DNA from: Berberis thunbergii
Lineage: Eukaryota > Streptophyta > Magnoliopsida > Ranunculales > Berberidaceae
Direction of reading: 5' to 3'
Assembly (NCBI GenBank): GCA_003290165.1
Contig: QNQO01000557.1
Span: 496,001 to 560,000, forward strand
Length of the DNA: 64,000 nucleotides
Below the pieces are notes generated by a model that saw nothing but the letters and a program-made list of their open reading frames with translations, was not told the DNA's origin and did not search any database. The translations under genes and the position numbers were made by a program. Shown in pieces: positions 56,718-64,000 of this stretch; within the stretch, counting starts at the first letter, position 1; each line of letters opens with the position of its first letter.

Positions 56718-59038
56718 GGCTAATATCGACTAGAGGGGATGAATAATTACTTTTCAAAAATCGAATTTGTTTTAAAAATAAGCGAAAGTGTTCGACTTCA
56801 AAGTTCTTCTCCTAACCTATTGAAGACCTATTTGTGACTCTACAAGAGTCAAGACCATACGTTTCACAAGTTTAATTGATTCACTTGAAGGTGAAATCAA
56901 AATCCCCCAACGAAATCCTAAACATCAAAGTTGAACATTCAAGCAATACACTTAATGAAAATAAAAGACAACTTAACTAAGTGATGTAGTCGATTCATGC
57001 TCTCATTCTTCTACTTTACCTAGATCCACTTCGATGCTTAAGTTAGATAAGGCTTAGGAAAGGCTTAAAGCTATACATTGAGTTTATGTAGCGTACCTTA
57101 ATTCATCGACCTTATCTCACTTTTATAGTGTGAGAGTCCTTGTTTGGCTAAACATTCAGTGGCGTAGTTTAGGGAAAAAGATTCTGTTTTAGATCCTTTC
57201 CTGTTTGGGAGTTGCCCATGTATGGTAGTTTCCCTACACGACTTGTGCTCCTAAATCTGCGGGAGAAAGTTCCTTTTCTGAGTGTTGTCCATGCAAAGAA
57301 GTTTCTTTGCCCAATTTATACTCTAGTATTTGTTTACAAATCGGAACCGATGTATCGCTGGTCTACCTGTCTTGGGTCGATCCCCCATAAACTTGCCTTA
57401 TCAAGGCTTACTCTTGCCTTATCAGGCTTACGAGTATTGGGCTTGACCACGTGACACATGGGCTTATTAAGGCGATGAAATTCAGGTTCAATGTTTTGGA
57501 ATTTGCCAATAGTAAGCTTAGTGTTGTCTGGGCCCTGCTAGATTGGGTGTGTAATCATGCATGCTTTGCTATGTTGACGAGATTATCATGACACGTGTAC
57601 GGTGCCGATCAGAGGACGGTTTGGTGTATCATCATTAAGCATGCATGGTAAATAAAGTGAAGGGGAAAATCAAGAAAATCAAACAAAAAAACCAATATAG
57701 TGAGGTTCACCTAAGCCAGAGTTTGATTGGTCAGTTACTTCCTCGATGGAAATGGCTCGCAAAATTCAAGTCTTTATTACTTGATCAAAAGAAAATTTAA
57801 CTCTTAATCAACATTCCACAACCTTGTAAGGTCTAATCACCCCACTCTTACAAGACTTACAACATGAACCAAGTACTCCATTCTGTGAGTCTTACAAACA
57901 CATTAGCGATCACTAATGGGATGCAACCACAAATAAATCTCATTGGAGCGGGCTTGGGATCCCGAAGAAATATAACTTTATTTTTGCTCTGTAAGACTTA
58001 TCGATTAGCCAACGATCACACCATCATGAGATGTAACACAACCAAGCCTTCTCACATGTTTGGGATCACAGGGTGACAATTACTCGTCTGAATCCAGCTT
58101 ATGGATTCTAGACCACATATGGGGTAAAGGCGAGTTTAGGCAAACTAACACTCAATGTGATTCTCTCTTGTAATAAGACTCATTTGTCAAATAGAGAGGC
58201 TTAAAAATTCTTTTACATTCGCTGCCTTACTTAATGAAACATAGAAACTTGACTGAGGGATGAGATGAAGTGGTTTAAGGCTCAATAACTATCTAAATGA
58301 GGCGTATACCAATAAAATTTACTTTCAACTCTTCTTCCTCACTTTTCTTCTCTGTAGATAATCACATAGCTCATGAGGAGATGAAGAACTTTTTCCAAAA
58401 ACACCATGGATTGCACATAAGGGATAATGTGTTGAGTGGATGAATGGTTTTCTCAAAGGGAATAGGAGATGGCTCCAATAAATTTGAAAACATAAGAGAT
58501 AGATCCAAGTGAATTGTCTTGAGCCCTATTTATAGGCTCAGCTAAAGAAAGTGAAGTCGACTTCTTTGCATCACCATCTACCTATCAGGATGGTTAGAAT
58601 CAAAACGACTCCTTGTTTTACCAGAACGATCGCTTGCTGAAATGACCATTCACGAGGTAAAGTTGACTTTGCCTTGAATAGATTTTTTTTCAAACAAAAG
58701 AGATTTTGTAGTCACAATAACAAAGTACTTTGTCACATGAATTTTTCCATTAAGCACATCGACATGTCTCATGAGAGTATTCCATCCTCATGAGGAATAT
58801 CTACGAATTCAACTTTTGTGTTTGAATTACACATCTTGAGTCATTTGTAGATAATTTCATCTTTAACTTCGTTGATTTCACTTTATTTGCTTTGACTTCT
58901 TTTTATTGGCTTATTATTGTCTTCATAGCTTTGACTTATCTTCATGAGTTGGCTTCAATCTTCTTGTCATTTGACAATGGTTCTGATGAGTTGGGTAATC
59001 TTTAAATGATATTATAAAGCATAGATCTAATCCCAACA
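56718..59038 (-). mobile_element. Long copia-like LTR remnant, copy B2
   Basis: This is the inverted homologue of 16569-18410. On minus it starts TGTTGGGATTAGATC at 59038 and shows AAGTCGACTTCACTTTC (about 58558), AAGGTTGTGGAATGTTG (about 57820) and GAGCCATTTCCATCGAGGAA. It ends near ATTATTCATCCCCTCTAGTC (about 56745). A Tat solo LTR interrupts it at 56992-57634. No internal domains were found beside it. Confidence 0.55.
56992..57634 (-). mobile_element. Tat solo LTR
   Basis: On minus it begins TGATGATACACCAAACCG and ends GAATCGACTACATCA, both like the element 1 LTR. It shares CGTGTCATGATAATC and other landmarks. The flanks CTAAG (56987-56991) and TTAAG (57635-57639) are a 5-bp target duplication with one change. 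There is no internal region, so it arose by LTR-LTR recombination. The frame at 57212-57454 is a piece of this LTR. Confidence 0.8.
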
Positions 59039-59170
59039 CTCGATAATGTTTTATAATTCCACTGTACATTTTTACATTGTTTTGAATATTTTGATATAAC
59101 TTGAAAATCATTTTCATCCAATGTGGGCATCCACACATGCACTTAACTTTATTAGTAACACAATGGTACC

Positions 59171-60350
59171 TCTCTGCTATTTCTAATATCTATAAAGCCA
59201 AAACCTCTTAGAGCAACTACCTCACTTTTTGGATAATTATGATCCCGGTTTATTTTTAAAATAATTTATTTTTATTTTAACTTTTGAGGATATTACATAC
59301 CTTTTCAATTTATTAAACTTTTGAGACTCTTGAATGTTGAATATTTTAAATTTAAAGCTACCCACTACTCAAACCAACTAAATATTTCCAATATTTAGCA
59401 AACCAGAATTGTGTCATTTTAATTAAATATAAGTTTATTTTATTATCTCTAATATCCATCTTTCATTTAAGAAATACAAATTGGGCAATTGTGGCCCAAT
59501 TTGGGGTTTCACTACTAGGTTAGGACTCACTTGAGTTTTGTTAAGTTAAAATGACCCTAATAAATAAATAAAAAATCATATTAGTTTGTTCGAGCTGAAA
59601 TTTTGAGAAATTACAAATTCACATCATAAACAACGTACTAAGTTTCAACACGCTTGTTTCATCAGGCGTTGAGTGTGAAACCACTTGAAATGGTGGCCCT
59701 TAAACACTAACAGAGACCGTTTATCAAGATATTTAATAGTGTGAACCTAAACACGCAACGAGGAAAGGTGTCTAAAAGGTTAAAAGTTTAACACTTTATT
59801 TGTAGTGTTTAATCCATAATTTTCTTGAAAATTTCAGCTCAAACGAATTAAACGACAAAATTTTATTTTGGGGTAGGGTCCTTTTAACTAAATGAAACTC
59901 AAGTGGGTCCTATCCCAGCAATAAAATTTCAAATAAGTCATTTAATCTGATGCCCCTTTCAGAAACTACAAAATGTCTTTATCTATGATTTTCTGAAATA
60001 CCAATTGTTTGCATTGTAAATTTCATGTTGAAGAAACAAACATCAAACATTATTTAAATAAATGTAAAAAGATATTAAAATAAAATATATATCAACTTTA
60101 TTCTGACATCTTTCGCTTGCCTGACTATACTTTTGTTTTGTGTTATTGACCACAATAATGTCCACGCTGTCGTGATATCGTTAAGGGGGATTTGAGAGTT
60201 AATCATGCTAAAGTGTACATGTATCTAGATTTTATAAATTTATCAAAAACTTTACGATACATTTTAAATTCGTGATTTTTTTATTTGAAATTTTTTAATG
60301 TAACATATTTACATATTCTAACATGCGCCATGCACATGTGGGTTACCTAG
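59171..60350 (+). mobile_element. Helitron candidate
   Basis: The 3' end has the hairpin ACATGCGCCATGCACATGT (60321-60339; eight-base stem with one mismatch and a 3-base loop), then GGGTTAC, then CTAG (60347-60350) and host T. The 5' end is proposed at TCTCTGCTATTTCTAATATC (59171), which runs into TATAAAGCCAAAACC as in many plant Helitrons. The preceding host base is C rather than A, so the 5' end is less sure. There is no coding sequence. A long foldback (59507-59930) lies inside. Confidence 0.5.
59507..59930. mobile_element. Foldback element with arms of about 120 bp
   Basis: The left arm (TTTCACTACTAGGTTAGGAC, then ACTTGAGTTT, TTAAAATGACCCTA and GAGCTGAAATTTTGAGAAA) matches the reverse complement of the right arm. 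That arm reads TTTTATTGCTGGGATAGGAC, then ACTTGAGTTT, TTAAAAGGACCCTA and GAGCTGAAATTTTCAAGAAA. The loop is about 190 bp. The class is unknown, possibly a MULE- or foldback-type element. No target duplication is clear. Confidence 0.65.
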
Positions 60351-60487
60351 TATGTATAAGTTAATTTTTATCGAGACTATTGGGAGATAACCTTTTCTAA
60401 ATATCCTTCAAGTAATATCCCCAAATTTTCTAATGTAATATATCTCAAAGTTTATAGAGAAAATGTTGATGGTCACTAACACTAAGA

Positions 60488-60995
60488 GGGTGTTTGTTTT
60501 TGCTTCTGAATGGAGTCATAAGTCTTAATAAGAAGTGGACCACCTTGTTTAGAGTATTTGTTTTTAGTTTTGATAAGAAGTTCTACTTCTGATTGGAGTA
60601 AGCAACAGGGAAGTGTTGATCACTGCCAAGTAAAAAATTATTCCAATAATATCCTTAACATATTTTGTAATGACAATTGCTGCCATATTTCAACTCTCCT
60701 TCATTTTTGGCCATATTTCGATATTCTTGTAATGAAAGGTATTGTAATATTCTCTAGGATTTGAATAATTAATGTGTATGATATTAAGCTGAATATTTAT
60801 GTCATACAATTTTCAGCTCAGTGGGGCAAATTTGTCAAACAGTTCCCATTCAGCACCTAAAAACAAATACTTCTTAATTTTGCAGCTTCTAATCAGCAGA
60901 TTATTAAAAAGCAAAACAAACAGTTCATTCAGAAGCTCGTTCAGAACTTCTAACTCCAGTGAGAAGTCAGCTTCTAAGCACTTAAAAAAACACCC
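60488..60995. mobile_element. hAT-like MITE with GGGTGTTTG ends
   Basis: The left end GGGTGTTTGTTTTTGCTTCT and right end AGCACTTAAAAAAACACCC are imperfect inverted repeats. The flanks ACTAAGA (60481-60487) and ACTAAGT (60996-61002) are the remains of a target duplication. GGGTGTTTG ends are common in plant hAT MITEs. The interior frames (60558-60764, 60799-61059) are not genes. Confidence 0.7.
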
Positions 60996-61002
60996 ACTAA
61001 GT

Positions 61003-61294
61003 CTATCACCACATCCATCATTGGTTATTACCAATAGCGGGTACCACCCAACTGTCTAGTATATTCGAGGCTCCTAATTACTTTTCCTCATTTTACAATT
61101 CTCCCTCACTATTACAAAGGGTTTTGACCAACTCTATCAACACTTTAAATAGGAAAGGTATGATATTTACATTGGTGAATGCGCTACGTAAATATCCTAG
61201 ATCTACCTCAATGGTATCTCTAGGATCCTCTACACCATGATTACTACCAATATGACATTTTTTCAACAGAAATTCTAAATGTCGAGGAAGTGGG
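61003..61294. other. Intergenic DNA, possible captured coding fragment
   Basis: On minus, SNHGVEDPRDTIEVDLGYLR and SAFTNVNIIPFLFKVLIEL read open across 61093-61260 next to the palindrome. IKLGVIEKIVILRD continues on its other side. It may be an unidentified gene fragment interrupted by the palindrome. Confidence 0.3.
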
Positions 61295-61439
61295 CGAGGA
61301 AACCAGCGAGGAAAAGGAGGTGGCGGGGGGTGAACCATTCACCCTCCTCGGGATGTGTGCCCACTTTTTTGATGCGCACATCTCGAGGGGGGTGAATGGT
61401 TCACCCCCCGTCACCTCCTTTTCCTTGCTGGTTTCCTCG
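61295..61439. repeat. Near-perfect 145-bp palindrome
   Basis: The left arm CGAGGAAACCAGCGAGGAAA, continuing GGAGGTG, GGGGGGTGAACCATTCACCC and TCGGGATGTG, is matched by the reverse complement of the right arm. The loop is about 15-20 bases (CCACTTTTTTGAT core). It is G+C-rich in AT-rich surroundings. An RNA copy would form a long stem of about 60 bp. No target duplication was seen. Confidence 0.88.
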
Positions 61440-61856
61440 TCACGCAGAATCACTATTTTTTCAATGACTCCAAGCTTTATGGGAGACTCGGCTAACTTCA
61501 CAATGGTTGTATTTAGCGGGTGGCATAACTGGTACTAGAACCACACCATCTGTTGATTCTTGGGATGGCCCACCACCTAGGAAACATCAATTCACCAATG
61601 TACCCGTCGAATACACTCCTACTACCCACTAATACACCCCGAATATAATCAAGGGGTGTATCTCATGGTCAATACATGACGTTGATATGGCCAAAAAAAA
61701 TTTCTTTTCCTTTTTTTTTTTTTGCAAATTGTGTGACTGAGATGAGATATGAATATATTTTGTGTGATATGCATGTTTAATATGTGCATCATGAGTTATG
61801 ATAGCTTTTTGGTGTTTAACGAATTAATAAAAATGCTAATTTCAAGATTGTGGTGT
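61440..61856. other. Intergenic DNA
   Basis: Apart from the possible fragment beside the palindrome, no feature was recognised. Confidence 0.4.
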
Positions 61857-62040
61857 CACTACACCAAAAGGCTTAATTAGTTACACGAAGATGACCACGG
61901 TTCAAAATCGTTAATTTATTTGCTACGGCCCAAAACTGTGGCTAAAGCCTAAAACTGTTAGCTACACAGAGATGAACACGGCTCAAAACCGTTAACTTAT
62001 TTTCCACGGCTCAAAACAATGGCTACACTACAACACAAAC
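61857..62040 (+). mobile_element. CACTA (EnSpm-type) terminus with subterminal repeats
   Basis: CACTACACCAAAAGG at 61857 has the form of a CACTA terminal repeat. It is followed by repeated ACGGYTCAAAACCGTTAA-type motifs (61907, 61937, 61979 and 62005), like the subterminal repeats that bind transposase. A second CACTACAACACAAACG at 62026 may be another, nested, end. No opposite terminus is seen before the PPOX1 exon, so the element is truncated or a one-ended remnant. Confidence 0.6.
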
Positions 62041-62139
62041 GATAAACGCTGTAAAAAAAAACTTGGGCGGGCGTTTTTGGCGCTCGATTCTTTCCTCACT
62101 CATTTTACTTGGCGCTCGACGTAGAGCTCCTTCACCCAC

Positions 62140-62320
62140 CCCTCAATCTCGTCACCTCCCTCACTGCTTCCTCGTCTCGCCATCTCCCTCCCCGCTCTCT
62201 CCATATCTCCATCTCCCTCACTTCTCCCTTCATCTCGCCATCTCCCTCACTACTCCCTCCATCTCTCCATCGCCCTCACTGCTCCCTCCATATCTTCATC
62301 TCCCTCACTGCTTCATGAGA
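62140..62320. repeat. CT-rich degenerate minisatellite
   Basis: About 5 copies of a unit of about 32 bp around CATCTCCCTCACTGCTCCCT lie upstream of the PPOX1 start. The open frames across it (62063-62488 and 62109-62318) encode only Ser/Pro/His/Leu repeats and are not genes. Confidence 0.75.
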
Positions 62321-62548
62321 CGCCATGGCTGGAAACGCCCTCTTCACCCATTACAGGTACTTCTTCTTGACATAAAATCCTATCTTTCAATGCCCATGAG
62401 ACCAAACTTCTCAAAATTTCATTATTTGGAGAGAAAATTTTCAAACCCCATCACCGCGATCAAGAGGGTATCGAAAAGAAACCCATAAAAAAGTGAAGGC
62501 GTCGTTGCCTCTTCTCTGCTCTGCTCTCCACCAACCAAACCAACCGCC

Positions 62549-62940
62549 ATGGCAGCCAAACTTACAAACCTCCCTCCGTTCACCACTTTCCTCTCCACAT
62601 CATTCACCCCTTTCAAGAAACCCTCACAAAATCAAGTTCCGATCTTCTTATTCTTCTTCAACACTTGTTCGATGCTCCATCGCCACCATTTCGCCATCCA
62701 AGATCGATGGGGACACATCCAGTGGTTACTCTGTCGATTGCGTTGTTGTTGGTGGTGGAATTAGCGGTCTATGTGTCGCTCATGCTTTGGAGACGAAGCA
62801 TAGAGATGTCGTTGGGAAGGTGATGGTGATGGAAGCTAGATATCGGGTTGGAGGAAACATTATAACGGTTGAGAGAGATGGGTTTTTTTGGGAAGAAGGT
62901 TCCAACAGTTTCCAACCCTCAAATTCCATGCTCACCTACG
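62549..62940 (+). pseudogene. PPOX1: Protoporphyrinogen oxidase exon 1, frame broken
   Basis: The enzyme oxidises protoporphyrinogen IX to protoporphyrin IX in plastids, the last step shared by heme and chlorophyll synthesis. The FAD-binding N-terminus is clear: DCVVVGGGISGLCVAHALE, then EARYRVGGNIITVERDGF and EEGSNSFQPSNSMLT. The Rossmann motif GGGISG is intact. The best start is the ATG at 62549 (CCGCCATGGC context; MAAKLTNLPPFTTF, transit-peptide-like). It is out of frame with the FAD domain: a one-base-type shift is needed within about 62600-62650. The FAD-domain frame has no ATG between a stop at 62487-62489 and that domain. Substitutions at usually constant sites (EARDR to EARYR, EEGPN to EEGSN) add to the decay. 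Sequence error cannot be excluded. Confidence 0.82.
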
Positions 62941-63921
62941 GTTACCCCCTCTTTCTTATCTTTTTATTGCCCATTTGTTCTGCTACTGTTGCATAAGTTA
63001 GGCAATTGGTTATTCAGTTTACTTGTATTGTGTTCTTAAAACCATTGAGAATGTAGTAACCCAATGGCAAGTGCTATATTGAGTTCCATTTGGAGGCATT
63101 TGCTTGAGGATTTGGAATTCGATTGTGTTAACAACTTACCTATAGAGAATGAGTTTGTTGTATTGATAAATGAGATGCTTAATACTTAATACGACCCTTC
63201 TTTCACCTAATGATGTGTTAATATTGTCTGGAGAAGCATATTAAGCTGCATTTTCCCCATTTGGGATAGCTTAAATATAAGCGACTTTTACATCAAGTTT
63301 TTATAGCAGCAGACACTGCATTGTAAAATGCCCGCATTTGAGGTTAGACATATGAAAATGACAAGGTGGCTGGAAGAAGTGAATTACGAAAAAACTTTAA
63401 AGCATTTGTCAGGGGTGGCATTTTAATTGAACTAAATTAATCTAAAGTTAAAACTAGAACTAAACTAAATCTATGATTAATCCTAATTCAAAGATAAATA
63501 AAAAGAGGCCAAAAAGCAAACAGGTTTGCTTGAAATATACTAAATGAAAAAAAAAGATCTTATATAAGTTCACCCAATGGACCCTCAAAAGTAAGGAGAG
63601 ATTCTCGTGCCTTAGAAACTGTACACTCAATTCATAAAAGATTATTGAATACTTATTTATCAAGCATATTAGACAACTATCCACTTTGGAAGCGTACAAT
63701 GTATCTAACGTCAAACCTAGGGACTCACTATACAAGAATTGTTTGGAAGGCTCAGTCATTGTTATGGATTGTCCTGATCAGTGGTTACTCAAACGATCAT
63801 TTTCCTGTTCATTAATATGCTAGAGGGTGTATCGTTGTCCAATCTATATTGTTGAATGTGTCAATCTCCTCAATCATTTACATTGTTACATATGACATGT
63901 ACAACTTATTTTTTGCTACAG
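62941..63921 (+). other. PPOX1 intron 1
   Basis: A GT lies at 62941 and a CAG acceptor ends at 63921 (TTATTTTTTGCTACAG). The length is 981 bp, AT-rich. Joining these ends puts exon 2 out of phase with exon 1 (…TACG|GTAGATAAT gives an early stop), so the usual joint appears damaged. The antisense frame at 63460-63759 is not a gene. Confidence 0.65.
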
Positions 63922-64000
63922 GTAGATAATGGTTTGAAGGATGATCTTGTCTTGGGCAATCCTGATGCTCCTCGTCTTGTTATCTGAAGAGGAAAACTCA
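63922..64000 (+). pseudogene. PPOX1: PPOX1 exon 2 (partial), nonsense codon
   Basis: GTAGATAATGG encodes VDNGLKDDLVLGNPDAPRLV I, matching the conserved segment after the FAD-binding motif. A TGA at 63985-63987 stands where the family has a tryptophan (usual '..RFVLWNGKL'). GKL follows in frame. The gene continues beyond the window. Together with the exon 1 shift this makes a functional product unlikely from this locus. Confidence 0.82.

Noticed and set aside
60799..61059. Serine/lysine-rich frames on both strands
   Set aside because: They fall in the right half of the hAT-like MITE and beyond its end, with no domain.
62063..62488. 141-codon Ser/Pro/His-rich frame upstream of PPOX1
   Set aside because: It is a translation of the CT-rich minisatellite and starts in CACTA-like sequence.

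Overview
This window looks like a stretch of nuclear DNA from a eudicot plant. It is AT-rich and dominated by transposable elements: Ty1/copia and Ty3/gypsy LTR retrotransposons, Helitrons, hAT-like MITEs, a tRNA-derived SINE and a CACTA-type terminus. The only host gene seen starts at the right edge: an intron-containing, plastid-type protoporphyrinogen oxidase (PPOX1) locus that carries several disabling lesions. Nearly every other reading frame is a remnant of an element or a chance frame. All calls come from reading the sequence by eye; no database or alignment program was used.

Left part (1-19.7 kb). A head-to-tail array of Helitron-like units (about 335-2717, minus strand) is broken by a SINE. 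A 295-bp direct duplication (3823-4415) abuts a hAT-like MITE with an 8-bp target duplication (4423-4813). A structurally complete copia element with two LTRs and an AATAT target duplication lies at 7257-12238, but its gag-pol is ruined. A long copia-like LTR remnant sits at about 16.57-18.41 kb.

Middle part (19.7-54.9 kb). Element 1 (19770-29346) is a Tat-lineage gypsy element inserted inside an (AAT)n microsatellite. It has gag, protease, RT/RNase H, a second archaeal-type RNase H, integrase, a 179-bp tandem array and then an extra open reading frame on the opposite strand. Element 2 (about 29430-32859) is the 3' part of a sister copy with the same array, antisense frame and LTR. Element 3 (33961-54897, minus strand) is a 21-kb Tat-type element of another family with the same layout. 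Its RT is split by a non-autonomous Athila-like element (element 4, 44042-51409). Its integrase is split by a 3-kb Helitron concatemer (39367-42401).

Right part (54.9-64 kb). A copia-like LTR (about 56718-59038, minus) has a Tat solo LTR (56992-57634) inserted in it. A plus-strand Helitron candidate (59171-60350) contains a long foldback. A hAT-like MITE (60488-60995), a near-perfect 145-bp palindrome (61295-61439) and a CACTA-type end (61857) lead up to the PPOX1 locus (62549 onward).

The most interesting structures are three. The Helitron units are joined end to end (CTAG directly followed by TC). The antisense frame is conserved in three Tat copies, with a gypsy-type 'transposase' domain and a coiled coil. 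Satellite-like arrays sit in the Tat 3' regions. The degenerate PPOX1 locus is the most interesting host feature.
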